A program made the position numbers and the translations under genes. Below are positions 1 through 10,400 of a stretch of 42,101 nucleotides of DNA, in pieces (the first letter of the stretch is position 1; each line of letters starts with the position of its first letter). Source of the DNA: Bacteroidota bacterium (lineage in GTDB: Bacteria; Bacteroidota; Bacteroidia; NS11-12g; UBA955). Below the pieces are notes generated by a model. It had not been told where the DNA came from. It ran no database searches and worked only from the letters and a program-made list of their open reading frames with translations. The stretch lies in assembly GCA_947496065.1 (NCBI GenBank), contig CANMBF010000023.1, positions 1-42,101 of the forward strand. The letters run 5' to 3'.

Positions 1-245
1 ATTAAACGTTTGAACACATCGTTACTGATGACATCTAGTTTCTTTTGCTCTTCGCCTTGTATGTTGGTTTCACCAAAGTTGCCCAAAATATCAATTAACC
101 CAGCCTTGCGAACATCTCTGTTAATCATTTTAGCGGCTAACTGTATATCTCTAAAAATGCGCGATAAACTGCCCTTTACAAATGGGAATTGATTTTGTTG
201 GTCGGCAATAAACTGGTTCAGGGTGATGATTGTATTTTTTTGCAT
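1..245 (-). CDS. fbp: Fructose-1,6-bisphosphatase class I, N-terminal part (runs off left edge)
   Basis: Class I fructose-1,6-bisphosphatase removes the 1-phosphate from fructose 1,6-bisphosphate in gluconeogenesis (cytosol). Only about 81 N-terminal residues lie in the window; the rest is beyond the left edge. Reading leftward from ATG at 245, the product starts MQKNTIITLNQFI. It then shows the family's early landmarks: an FVKGSLSRIFRDI helix, LAAKMINRDVRKAG, DILGNFGETN, and NIQGEEQKKLDV followed by SNDVF. This matches the class I consensus, in which the NIQGE segment belongs to the regulatory and metal loop region. The gene is divergent from aspartate kinase. An exact Bacteroidota -7 box lies upstream on this strand at 279-286, which supports the ATG at 245. 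The catalytic C-terminal half cannot be seen. Confidence 0.88.
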   Translation of the reverse strand, partial: MQKNTIITLNQFIADQQNQFPFVKGSLSRIFRDIQLAAKMINRDVRKAGLIDILGNFGETNIQGEEQKKLDVISNDVFKRL

Positions 246-270
246 ATGTTATTAATTTATTCGCTTTAAT

Positions 271-286
271 TACTTTTGCAAAAATA
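271..286. promoter_or_regulatory. Back-to-back divergent -7 boxes for lysC (plus) and fbp (minus)
   Basis: TACTTTTG at 271-278 is an exact plus-strand match to the Bacteroidota -7 consensus TAnnTTTG. The abutting CAAAAATA at 279-286 reads TATTTTTG on the minus strand, also an exact match. Each box would start transcription a few bases downstream, giving short leaders to aspartate kinase (ATG 296) and fbp (ATG 245). I see no clear TTG -33 element at the right spacing for either. Confidence 0.6.
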
Positions 287-295
287 AGCAAAAGA

Positions 296-1561
296 ATGAA
301 AGTCTTTAAATTTGGTGGCGCATCTGTGAAAGATGCTGATGCAGTAAGGAATGTAGGGCATATCATTGCCCAATATACTGGTGAAAAACTATTGGTTATT
401 ATTTCGGCAATGGGCAAAAACACCAACAAATTAGAAGAATTGGTAGAAGCATTTTGGAAAAACGAGACCGAAAAAAAGCAACAAATCATCCAAGAACTCA
501 AAGATTTTCATTTTAAAATTGCCAACGATTTAATTGCCGATCCTAAGCACCATATTTTTTCCGACTTGGAAGATTTACTAATGGAGTTGGAATGCGTGGT
601 TGAAAAAAAATATAACAATGTGAGTTACGATGAAATTTACGATGGTATTATTTGTTATGGTGAATTACTATCAACAAAAATAGTATGCGATTATTTACAA
701 AGCATTGACACCAAAATCAAATGGGTAGATGCTCGTAATTTTATTCAAACCGATAGTAACTTTAGAGAAGGCCGTGTTAAATGGGCCGAAACCGAAGAAA
801 CGGTTAAGCGCATTTTAAAACCATATATCGATAGAAGCATTGTGATTACCCAAGGTTTTATAGGTCGCGACGAGCACAACAATACCACTACACTTGGCAG
901 AGAAGGATCTGATTACAGTGCAGCTATATTTGCTTATTGCCTCGATGCTCATGATGTAACCATATGGAAAGACGTTGCCGGTGTAATGAATGCCGACCCA
1001 AAACAATTTGCAGAAGCTGTAAAATTAGAGTCTATTAATTACAACCAAGCCATTGAGTTGGCCTACTATGGTGCTTCGGTGATACATCCTAAAACCATAC
1101 AACCCTTAAAAAGTAAAAACATTCAACTGAATGTTAATTCCTTCATAAATATTAATGCCATTGGTACTGCTGTTAACAATACCGCTCCTGCCCTTACCAA
1201 GGAGTGTTACATTATCAAAGACAAACAAACTCTATTGTCAATTTCTACAAAAAATTATTCCTTTATTGCCGAGGATAATTTGAGTGCCATTTTCGATGCC
1301 TTTGCTAAATTCAAAGTGCGTATTAATGTAATGCAGAATTCGGCCATTAGCTTCTCAGCATGCTGCGATACTAAGGAAGACAAGATCAATGAAATGATTA
1401 AAGCATTGGCTGAGGAATACATTATTGAACGACAAACAGATTGTACTTTGCTCACCATTTACAACGCCAAAAAAGAGAACGCCATTCCGGGATTTTTAAA
1501 CACTAAAAAAGTAATGTTGAATCAGGAATTAGGCATGGCCCGTCAATTGGTATTGGCTTAA
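296..1561 (+). CDS. lysC: Aspartate kinase (monofunctional, with C-terminal ACT region)
   Basis: Aspartate kinase phosphorylates L-aspartate, the first step of the lysine, threonine and methionine pathway. The 421-residue product begins MKVFKFGGASV, the family's KFGG nucleotide-binding start. TTLGREGSDYSAA (about residues 198-210), WKDVAGVMNADPK (about 224-236) and ELAYYGASVIHPKT (about 255-267) are hallmark kinase-domain motifs. Residues from about 311 look like the regulatory ACT region. No homoserine dehydrogenase domain is fused, and the length suits a monofunctional enzyme. The frame is open back to 230, but I chose ATG 296 because KFGG normally lies within the first ten residues and the -7 box at 271-278 leaves a short leader. 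The gene is divergent from fbp. Confidence 0.93.
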   Translation: MKVFKFGGASVKDADAVRNVGHIIAQYTGEKLLVIISAMGKNTNKLEELVEAFWKNETEKKQQIIQELKDFHFKIANDLIADPKHHIFSDLEDLLMELECVVEKKYNNVSYDEIYDGIICYGELLSTKIVCDYLQSIDTKIKWVDARNFIQTDSNFREGRVKWAETEETVKRILKPYIDRSIVITQGFIGRDEHNNTTTLGREGSDYSAAIFAYCLDAHDVTIWKDVAGVMNADPKQFAEAVKLESINYNQAIELAYYGASVIHPKTIQPLKSKNIQLNVNSFININAIGTAVNNTAPALTKECYIIKDKQTLLSISTKNYSFIAEDNLSAIFDAFAKFKVRINVMQNSAISFSACCDTKEDKINEMIKALAEEYIIERQTDCTLLTIYNAKKENAIPGFLNTKKVMLNQELGMARQLVLA

Positions 1562-1581
1562 TTTTTTTTAGCTTAATTTTA
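1553..1581 (+). promoter_or_regulatory. Possible promoter for the DUF1456 gene
   Basis: TTG at 1553-1555, an 18-base spacer, then TAATTTTA at 1574-1581, which matches the Bacteroidota -7 box at all but its last base. It overlaps the 3' end of aspartate kinase and sits 15 bases before the DUF1456 ATG. The gene may equally be read through from lysC. Confidence 0.35.
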
Positions 1582-1596
1582 CAAACACAAATCCCC

Positions 1597-1839
1597 ATGT
1601 CAAACAACGATATTCTTAAAAAACTGCGTGTGGCCTTGCACTTGCGCAACGATCAAATAGTAGAAATTCTAATGCTCGTAGATTTTAAAATTACCACCAG
1701 CGAATTAGGTGCTTTTTTTAGAGCTGACGACCATCCCAATTTCAAACCTTTGGGCGATCAGATATTGCGCAATTTTTTAAATGGCTTAATCATTCACATG
1801 CGCGGACCTTTAGATAAACCTAAAGAAGGGGTTGAGTGA
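1597..1839 (+). CDS. DUF1456 (YehS-like) family protein, single domain
   Basis: An 80-residue protein that looks like one DUF1456 unit. It opens with NNDILKKLRVALHLRNDQIV, then SELGAFFRADDHPNF, and closes with GDQILRNFLNGLI. These are the conserved features of the family, whose E. coli member YehS carries two copies of the domain; only one is present here. The biochemical function of the family is unknown. It follows aspartate kinase by 35 bases on the same strand. There is no signal peptide or membrane segment, so it is probably cytosolic. The ATG gives a product starting directly at the conserved motif. Confidence 0.8.
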   Translation: MSNNDILKKLRVALHLRNDQIVEILMLVDFKITTSELGAFFRADDHPNFKPLGDQILRNFLNGLIIHMRGPLDKPKEGVE

Positions 1840-1905
1840 TTTTTGAATTTATAAATTTTAAAATTGAAGGATTTTTAATACGGCTAATATTAGCATTTTG
1901 AAGTG

Positions 1906-2349
1906 ATGAGAATGTTAACCAAAATTGATAAGCACCAATATTGGGTTTATATTTTCTTACCCGCTGTAGAGTTTCTTGCCTTTTTAATTATTGGCAGTCT
2001 TGCGCTATTTACAGAACTCAATGTTGACATTAATTTAGCCTACTTTTTTCTTATTGGCGCTGCGATGCACGGTTGCATTGCCTATTTTACCTTAAAACAT
2101 TATGTTTATATCATCGACAAGGGTTTATTCAGTATAAAGCAAGGACCGATTCAAGTAGTAGAAATAACCATTAGTAGCATTGAAACCATCAACAATATCA
2201 GAAAAAACCACAGGAACTACGGTCTCTCTCGCGATTTAATTTCTATCAAAACAGTTCATAAAAAAGAACTTAATATTTCTCCGATTGATAAGGTTCGTTT
2301 TATTGAAACATTGTTGACCATTAATCCCAATATTAAAATAGATTTGTAG
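1906..2349 (+). CDS. Small membrane protein with bacterial PH-like domain
   Basis: A 147-residue protein with two hydrophobic segments. The first follows KHQYW (about residues 13-35), the second centres on LAYFFLIGAAMHGCIAYF (about 45-66). A predominantly beta C-terminal domain follows, with YVYIIDKGLFSIKQG, DLISIKTVHKKE and a closing ISPIDKVRFIETLL. That last pattern, 'ISP-x-DK-x-x-FIE-x-LL' followed by NPNI, is typical of two-TM bacterial PH-domain proteins (bPH, formerly DUF1200). The exact role is unknown. GTG 1903, ATG 1906 and ATG 1912 are all in frame; I chose the first ATG. The gene ends three bases before the DUF3820 gene, so the two are probably co-transcribed. Confidence 0.7.
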   Translation: MRMLTKIDKHQYWVYIFLPAVEFLAFLIIGSLALFTELNVDINLAYFFLIGAAMHGCIAYFTLKHYVYIIDKGLFSIKQGPIQVVEITISSIETINNIRKNHRNYGLSRDLISIKTVHKKELNISPIDKVRFIETLLTINPNIKIDL

Positions 2350-2352
2350 CGG

Positions 2353-2583
2353 ATGCAAAATTTCAATGGGCCCGACCCTACCCTGCTGCTTGAATTGGTA
2401 AAAATGGAAATGCCTTTCGGCAAATACAAAGGCACTGTGCTTTACCGTCTGCCTGTTTCCTACTTAGAATGGTTTAAGAGCAAAGGATTTCCCGCAGGTA
2501 AACTCGGCATGCTATTACAAACCATGTACGAAATAAAAATCAATGGCCTAGAAGATTTGTTGAAACCACTTTTGAGGAGGTAA
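2353..2583 (+). CDS. DUF3820 family protein
   Basis: A 76-residue protein with the DUF3820 signature: MPFGKYKGTVLYRLPVSYL, then EWFKSKGFPAGKLG, MLLQTMYEIKINGLEDLL. It reads as a complete small domain with no signal peptide. The family is annotated in places as a putative quorum-sensing-regulated virulence factor, but its molecular function is unestablished. The start lies three bases after the PH-domain gene stop, so the two are likely translated from one message. A strong hairpin at 2803-2830 probably ends this transcript. Confidence 0.82.
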   Translation: MQNFNGPDPTLLLELVKMEMPFGKYKGTVLYRLPVSYLEWFKSKGFPAGKLGMLLQTMYEIKINGLEDLLKPLLRR

Positions 2584-2586
2584 GCA

Positions 2587-2693
2587 ATTGGCAGTTGTCA
2601 GTTTTGCTAGTATTGCTCAGCGGTTTGTGGCAGGTTTTAGATAGTGCTTCTATAGTCGTTTTAGTTGGCAGTTAGCAATGGGCAGTTGGCAAA
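2587..2693. repeat. Degenerate GGCAGTTGGCA-type intergenic repeats
   Basis: Two clusters of the same short word lie just after the DUF3820 gene: a TTGGCAGTTGTCAGTT run at 2587-2603, and TTGGCAGTTAGCAATGGGCAG with its continuation at 2663-2693. The same word recurs near 31852-31884 and 32041-32050, always between genes. No coding potential is seen. Confidence 0.6.
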
Positions 2694-2802
2694 AAATCAT
2701 AAACGATTCTAAGTTTGTATGGTTTTAGAACCATAAAACATCTAAAATCCTTAGGAGCGGCAACATTCCATGCAATGACCATGTAACAAAACGCAGCGCC
2801 TC

Positions 2803-2830
2803 TAAAAACATACCAACTAGTATGTTTTTA
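2803..2830. terminator. Bidirectional hairpin terminator between convergent genes
   Basis: TAAAAACATAC at 2803-2813 and GTATGTTTTTA at 2820-2830 form a perfect 11-bp stem around the loop CAACTA. The stem ends in A/T runs on both strands, so it could terminate the plus-strand DUF3820 transcript and the minus-strand epimerase transcript, whose stop is about ten bases away. Confidence 0.65.
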
Positions 2831-2839
2831 TAAAGCACT

Positions 2840-3856
2840 TTACTTTTTCTCTACGCCCATACCTGGCGCTGTGCTCAACAATAAATGACCATCCTCTAAA
2901 GTAACTCCTTTAAATAAATCATTAGTCATCATTAAATGACCATCTAAATCTACCTTGTCGAATAAACTAGCAAGATTGGCGGCCGCTGTAATAGCGCAAA
3001 CCGACTCGGCCATGCAACCCAACATTAATTGCAAATTGTATTGTCTTGCTAAAGTTACCATTTTAGAGGCATTGGTGAGCCCACCGCACTTCATTAATTT
3101 TATATTCACGCCATCGAATAAATGGTGTTTACTTTCTATATCTTCTATGGTTTGTATGGATTCATCTCCAAAAATAGGCAGGGGACTATTTTCTTTCAAC
3201 CAAGCAAAATCAGCAATCAAATTTTCGGGCAATGGTTGCTCGGCATACTGAACCCCTTGAACATGGAGCCATTGTAATAATTCTAATGCCACATTACTAT
3301 TCGCAATGCCTTGGTTAAAGTCAACGCCCAATGGCTTTAGTGTATTTGATTGAATAAGAGTAATGGCGTGCTTCACATAATTTATATCCCCATTTAATTT
3401 TACTTTGACAAAGGGTAATCCTTCGGACTTTTTTAATTGTCGCATTAAAAAAGCATCATCGCCTATACCTATGGTAAATGAGGTAGGGATTGATTTTAAA
3501 GGTTCATTTGCAAAAAATGAACGCACATTTTGATTACTTGTTTTTCCTTTCAAATCGAGCAAAGCCATGTCTAACGCAGCTTTAGCTGGCAAGTAATTGG
3601 GGAAGGCATTGATATAATTTTGAATTTCTACAAAGGCATCAATTGAATTGAAAGACTCCAAATTTAAGCCCGCTAAAAAATCTAAATTATCCGTGCGTTT
3701 CTCCTTCATATATGGCGGAAAAGAAGCTTCCCCATAGCCTACTTGACCGTCGCTATAAAGCTCAATATATATTATTTCTGTACCCGTTCGGGCATTGGCC
3801 GAAACAGCAAATACCTCATCGAACTTTAAATCATAAGGATAAAATTTTAATTGCAT
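2840..3856 (-). CDS. Dipeptide epimerase (enolase superfamily, L-Ala-D/L-Glu epimerase-like)
   Basis: A 338-residue member of the muconate lactonizing/mandelate racemase branch of the enolase superfamily. Characterized relatives epimerize L-Ala-D/L-Glu or other dipeptides, often for recycling of murein peptides. Catalytic and metal residues are visible in order: the KVK motif (K151, K153), metal ligands D179 (GVDFNQG), E206 (YAEQPLP) and D231 (IFGDES), and the second-face lysine K253 in NIKLMKCGG. The N-terminal capping domain has YGEASFPPY. DLDGHLMMTND near 303-313 fits the dipeptide epimerase group. Length is normal for the family. It converges on the DUF3820 gene. The substrate cannot be fixed from sequence; o-succinylbenzoate synthase is less likely because no menaquinone genes are nearby. 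Confidence 0.85.
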   Translation of the reverse strand: MQLKFYPYDLKFDEVFAVSANARTGTEIIYIELYSDGQVGYGEASFPPYMKEKRTDNLDFLAGLNLESFNSIDAFVEIQNYINAFPNYLPAKAALDMALLDLKGKTSNQNVRSFFANEPLKSIPTSFTIGIGDDAFLMRQLKKSEGLPFVKVKLNGDINYVKHAITLIQSNTLKPLGVDFNQGIANSNVALELLQWLHVQGVQYAEQPLPENLIADFAWLKENSPLPIFGDESIQTIEDIESKHHLFDGVNIKLMKCGGLTNASKMVTLARQYNLQLMLGCMAESVCAITAAANLASLFDKVDLDGHLMMTNDLFKGVTLEDGHLLLSTAPGMGVEKK

Positions 3857-4395
3857 TATTGCCTTTTAAAAATGCGAATGTAGTGGGTAATAAAAGTATC
3901 AAAAACAATACTTATACTATCTATCAACAAAAAAACCCTAGCCATTGGACAAGGATTAAAAATTTAGTTCAAATTAATTGAGAAATAAAGTTATTGGTTA
4001 GAAGCACAATAAGAATAAGTACTTTAATTAACTAAAACTTTAAAAAACTAACGAATCCAAGCGATTGTTGCGCTGACAAGCTTTAATTAATTCCGTTTCT
4101 TTCGATTTATATGGTTGATTTTTGTCAACTTTCATTTAAGCATTTGTAAACTTAGGGATACGCTTTTTGACTATTAGACAGAATATTTGAGCCCTTTGTT
4201 GCAAGCAAATTATACTTTTTGTATTTTTTTATTCAATAAACAGAAAAAAAGTAAGTGCTTTTTAACTGATTTTTGAACAAGTAAACAGCTTATTCACAAA
4301 TATTTATTATATTCGCTTTAATTTAATTTTTACCAAATTTATAAAATAAAACCCCATAAAATATAAAAATAAGATGTCAAAAATGGAGGAATAGC
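3857..4395. other. AT-rich intergenic region
   Basis: About 540 bases without a supportable gene. A near -7 box for the epimerase (TACATTCG on the minus strand, one mismatch) lies just upstream of its ATG. The word CTTTAATTAA occurs twice, near 4022 and 4080. The open frames here lack recognizable content. Confidence 0.5.
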
Positions 4396-4425
4396 CTGCA
4401 ATTAGGTTAATTTTTACTATTTTTG
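4396..4425 (+). promoter_or_regulatory. Promoter of giant PKD gene 1
   Basis: CTG at 4396-4398 (TTG-like -33), exactly 19 bases, then TATTTTTG at 4418-4425, an exact Bacteroidota -7 box. The expected start of transcription is near 4431, giving a leader of roughly 20 bases before ATG 4451. Confidence 0.7.
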
Positions 4426-4450
4426 CACCAAACTAAAAAATCTCATCTAA

Positions 4451-7400
4451 ATGAGTAGAAAACTAATTTCAATTGGTCGCACGTTCTCTTTATTGTTCAT
4501 ACTTTCGTTTTTCAACGCAAGTTATGGGCAGTGTAAGGCCAATTTCACCTTGCCAACTTTTCAATGTTACGGAAGTAAACTTACATTCACCAATTCAAGT
4601 ACTGGCAGCAATTTGCAATACCGTTGGGATTTTGGCGATCCTTTTTCAGGTGCTGCTAACACGGACACAATTGCCAATGCCAGTCATACTTACCTAATTG
4701 ATGGTCTCATTAATGTTAAACTTATTATTAGCAATAACAGTGGTTGCGCTGACACCATTGTTAAGACAATGCGCGTTCTTAAAAAACTAAGCGCCAATTA
4801 CACCATTAGTCAAACCTGTCTTAACCAAGCAGCGGCATTTGTTTCAACAACAGCCATCGACACTTTTGATAAAATAAGTACCCATGCCTGGACCTTCGGA
4901 GATGGTGGAACATCAACAAGTGCCAACCCTACCCATTCTTACAGCAGCGCGGGCACCAAAAATATTCGCTATATTGTTACAACAACCAAAGGATGTAAAG
5001 ACACTCTTTCAAATAGTATTACTGTTTTTGATGCCATTACACTTACCACGAGCAAGGATTCCGCCTGCGCTGGCGACTTAATTAATTTTTCTATGAGTTC
5101 AGGAAGTACAAGTGCTTCTTCCTATAAATGGGACTTTGGAGACGCTACTAGCAGTAACACGCAAAACACATCGCATCTTTACAACATTTCAGGTAATTTA
5201 AATGTGAAAGCCATTTTCACTTATTCAAATGGCACCACTTGCACATCTGCAAAACTCTTAAAAATCAATCCAAGACCTTCGGCGGATTTCATTATCAAAG
5301 ATTCTCTTCAATGTTTTAAAAGAAATTCAGTTTGTATCAAATTTAAAAAATCAACTCCTAATTTATCTTATTGTTCCTTTTCATTTGATGATGGTTTTGT
5401 AGACAATACCACTGGATTAAAAGACAGTGTTATTTGCCATACTTATACAGATAAATTTGGTGGCAGATACACCTTAAGCGTTAACATGATTGACAAAAAA
5501 GGATGTGTGGCCTCTTATACTTCTCCATTTAAGGTTATTATTTATCCCGAGTTGAAGGCAAATGTTAATTTCCCTAAATCAGGTGGCTGTTTTAAAACAT
5601 CAGTAACCTTTACGAACAACTCCAACCAAGCACCACCAAGTATTACAAGTTATTTATGGGACTTTGGAGATGGCAGTACAGATAACACCAACTGGGCGAA
5701 AACCAAGCACGATTATGTAAAAGATGGCACCTTCGACTTGCGATTGATTATAAGAAATTCCGATGGGTGTGTTGATACTTTTTTGAGCAAAGCAGCCGTC
5801 AAAAATACCAACTTTGCAATTGATGCTAAAGTTGATTCCGCATTTAGTATCTGTCGTTCTACGAATCGATTTAAATTCAAACAAACAATTGACCCATCTG
5901 CATATATTTATTGGACCTACGGTGATGGAGACACCATGTTTAAAAAGTTCTCATTCACACACCACTATCAGCAAGTGGGTGTCTATTATCCTAAATTTTT
6001 TATCAGCAAATTTGGCTGTGGCAAAACAGTAGCACTCGATTCGGTAACAGTATATGGCCCACAAGCCGCTATTGGCAAAATTAAAAACCAATACCAATGC
6101 AGTATTCGCGACACCATTACACTTAACAATGTTAGCAAGTACTACAAAAATAAATCTCTTAAATTCTTTTGGGATGTTGGCGATGGCTTTGCACCTAACT
6201 GCACAAGTAATACAAAAAAAGGATTGAACACCAACGGAAACTGTCGTTACTCGGTAGATTCTACTGGGATACGGCACATGTACAAACCGGGCCAAGAGGG
6301 TTGTTATTTACCTAGACTAATTATTACAGACACGACTGTGGGTTGCAGTGACACAGGCTATGTGGCCTTGCCATTAATGAAACCCAATGCCAAAACAGGC
6401 TTAAAAGTTTTTTCAAAAGCGTTGTGTCCAGGCCCCGAAAAATACAAACGTGTAAGTTTGGACTTTTCTCAAACAGTGCCAGGCTGTGGACAACAATCGT
6501 ATTGGGTTATTTGGGACAGTGCTTATGCAGCAACAACTTCGAACTTCGATTCGAATTGGCGCTACATGGATACTTTCCACAACTATGACTACATGAAATT
6601 ACCCGCCAATAACCGTGTAACCGTTGGTGTGGTTATTCAAAACGGAAAAGACACAAGCGGAAATGAATGTACAGATACTGCATGGTATCCTAACATTATT
6701 AAATTTAGCAAAGTCAATCCGAAATTTACAAGTAGTTATAACCCTAAAAATCAATATTGCAAAAACAGTACTATTACGTTTAACATGGTTGATACGACGC
6801 AAGCAGATTCCTTGACATCTATTGTGTGGTCGTGGGGAGACAATACTTTCACAAAAGTTACCAATTGCAAACAGGTGTCACACAAATACAAGAGTGCTGG
6901 TGTTTACAAGGTGGCGTTATTATTACAGCACCGAAGCGGTTGTCTAGGGAATGACACTATAAAACTACAAGTGGGATATTCTCATTTCTTTTCGCCAACG
7001 GTTAACCAAGTATGTGCGGGCGGCAATGTCACGTTTTATAAATATGTTAATTATTGGAACAATAGCAAAGGACAATGGTACGACACTAGTAGATTCAACA
7101 AAGGGTTAGAATCTTTTAAATGGGATTTTGGCGATGGCAACGGCTTCAGCAATTCACAAGCTTTGCCAACCATTCAATACGCTAAAATGGGCAATTACAA
7201 AATACAATTGGCCACAGTCGATAGTGCTGGCTGCCGTGACACAAGTGTCTATCCCATTTTATTTAAAGTATTTAAAATCAATGCCGACTTTAGCACGATT
7301 CGCGATTCATTTATTTGTGCCCAGCAGGTGGCATTTACTTCAAGTGTCTCAACGTATGATTCTTTGAGCGGTATAGTGCCATACAGTGGCGTTGTTAATT

Positions 7401-10400
7401 CCTATAAATGGACCTTTGGAAAAGGTATTTCAAATAGTTCAATTGCCAATCCTAGTAAATTTTTGAAAACCGGTATCTATGCTGTTAAGTTGTTTGTAGA
7501 AACAGATCAACTATGTAAAGATAGCATCATCAAAAAAATTAAAATCATTGGGCCAAAAGCCTATTATGAATTCGTGGGCGACTCGACAGGTTGCACCCCA
7601 TTGAAAATAAAATTCAAAAATAAAAGTACGTTGGCCGCTAATTTCTTATGGCAGTTTAAAGACCCAACAAACAATAATGTAACGTTTTTTACCAACAGTG
7701 ATTCAAGTGTAAGTTGGACTTACTCGGCTGCGGGGATTGTTTATCCAACCCTGATTGCCTCCATCAATTTAATTAGCAACGGCTTTCCAATCGCTTGCAC
7801 TTCTATTTTCCCAGATACACCTTTCATTAAAACACTAAGGCCTGTGGAGGTATTTGGAAAACCTACCACGGGCTTTATTCAGCAAATTGATTGTGATAAC
7901 CGCATCGTAAGTTTTGCAAGCCAATGCTCTATCAAAAAAGGCAGTATCGTCGACTATGTTTGGGAATTTGGAGATGGCGACACTTCACATGCCGTTAACC
8001 CAAAGCATACCTACAATGATACAGGCTCTTATGTGGTAACATTAACTGCAATTTCTGACAAAGGCTGTGTAGGTGAATTTATTAAAACAGTGCGCGTCCC
8101 TAAGGGGCCAATTGTTTCCTATTATAAAAAGGATGTTTGCATAGGCAATTCAATTCAGTTTAGTGACTCACTTGGAATCTTTAATGACAAGGTTTATTAT
8201 TGGGAATGGTATTTTGGAGATGGTAATTACAGTAATATATCTAATCCATTAAAAAAATTTACTTCTGCAGCCAAATATAATGTGCGATTAAAAGTTTATA
8301 CTTTAAGTGGATGCACTAACAGTGTAACAAAGACTGTTTGGATACACAGCCGACCTAAAACAAACTTCACCTTCACTAATAAATGTTTAACCGACACCAT
8401 TAAATTTAACAACACAACAACATCTGATGAAACCCCCTTAAAATATTTCTGGCGTTTAGGAAATGGTGACACTTCCTCTAAAAATTCGTTGAATAAGGTT
8501 TATAAAACAGCGGGTAATTATTCCGTAAAATTATTGGCAACCAATCCGTTTGGATGTTCTGATTCAATTACAAAAACGGCGATTACTTATCCGCTACCAA
8601 ATGCAAGCTTCAAAATCAATTACCATACCACCTGTAAAAATGGCCATCGCTTTGTTTTCAATAATACAAGCACAACCGATACCGGTAATTTATTTTACCA
8701 CTGGAATTTTAAAAACACAGATACAAGTATTCTTAAGAATCCAAATTACGCCTATGACACTTCTGGTAAGTTTGTAGTTAAATTAATTGCTAAAACCAAT
8801 TACAATTGTCGCGATACAAGTTTGGATACCGTGTATGTGAATCCAAATCCAATAGCCAATAAAGCCATTATCCCATCGAATACTGTTTGTATTAACGGAA
8901 CACAATTTAAATTTATAGACAACAGCAGCATTGCTTCTGGATCGTGGACCAGAAAATGGTATACAGGCGATAACAATACTTCAACCGATTCTTCGCTTAA
9001 CCACCGTTACAAAGACACAGGTAATTTTACTGTAAAACTAACCACCCTAAGTAATCTAAACTGTCCTGATTCCATTCTATTTAAAGTTAGGGTAAGTCCT
9101 AAACCAAAAGCCAATTTCAGTATCAACAATGCTGCTCAATGTATCACTGGCAATCTCTTTGCATTCACCAATACCAGTCAAGGATTTTATAGCTCGACTA
9201 CATCTCGTTGGCAGTTTGGCGATGGCGATTCATCATTGAATACTAACAGTACCCATAGCTATAAATTCCAAGATACTTTTACGATTAGGTTGATAGCTAC
9301 CAATACTTCGGGTTGTAAAGACACCATTAAAAAAGATGTGATTGCATATCCGCGACCAAGCGCACAATTTGCCATTAAGGACACCTTACCATGCGAAGTC
9401 AACAACAAAATTTTATTTAAGAATAGCAGCACCGTAGCTTATGGCACCTTAACCCATGCATGGAATTTTGGCGACAATAAAACTGCTAATACACTTAACA
9501 CTTCGCATTCCTACGACACCTTTGGTACCTATGCGGTGCGTTTAATTGCTACTAGTAATTTCGGATGCAAGGATACCATTTACAAAAATGCAACGGTCTA
9601 TCCTATGCCAATGCCGGCCTTTAAAGTGAATAAGCAAGGCCAGTGTTTAAACAATCAGAACTTTATTTTTACCAATCTTTCTACCATTGGAAAAGACAGC
9701 TTTAGCTCCACTTGGATGTTAGGCGAAAAAGATTCTGTTAAAACAAAAAATGCGGCCAAGCAATTTAAAACGACTGCTTCTTTCAGGGTCTCTCTCATCC
9801 TAAAATCCAACAAAGGTTGTATTGATTCTACCAGCATGAAGGTTAAAATTTTCCCTAAACCTTTTCCGCAATACACCGTTAACGATTCTACGCAATGTAT
9901 CAATGGACAAGCCTTCAGCTTTACCAATACTTCGACCATTCTCAGTGGCAAAATGACCTATAGTTGGAACTTGGGCAATGGCTTTAAAACCATTAATACG
10001 CCTAACAATTATCGCTATGCCACTTACAAAGTTTATAAAGTAACTCTTACCGCTACCTCAGATTCTGGTTGTGTCGATTCGCTTAACAGAAGTACCGAAG
10101 TGTATCCAAAACCTGCGAGTTTTATTACAGCGAATGATAGCGGCCAATGTGTGAACAGCAATTTGTTTTTATTTAAAGGGAACTACAACATTCCATATGG
10201 CGCAGTGAATACTTACTATTGGAACTTAGATGGCATATTTAAAAAAGCAAGCATCGATACTTTTAAAAGTTATAGTGATACAGGTATAAAAAGCCTGTCA
10301 TTTATTGCCGAAAGTTTTAATCAATGTAGAGACACCTCTTCTCTAAAAATTTATTTACAACCTAAACCAAAAGCTGACTTTAGTATCAACAATGCTGCAC

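Noticed and set aside
10-192. Plus-strand open frame at the left edge
   Set aside because: It is antisense to the clear fbp coding sequence on the minus strand and has no recognizable content.
9655-9951. Minus-strand open frames antisense to giant gene 1 (also 10918-11166)
   Set aside because: They mirror each other only because they lie opposite the two copies of the duplicated block. They are shadows of the PKD coding sequence.
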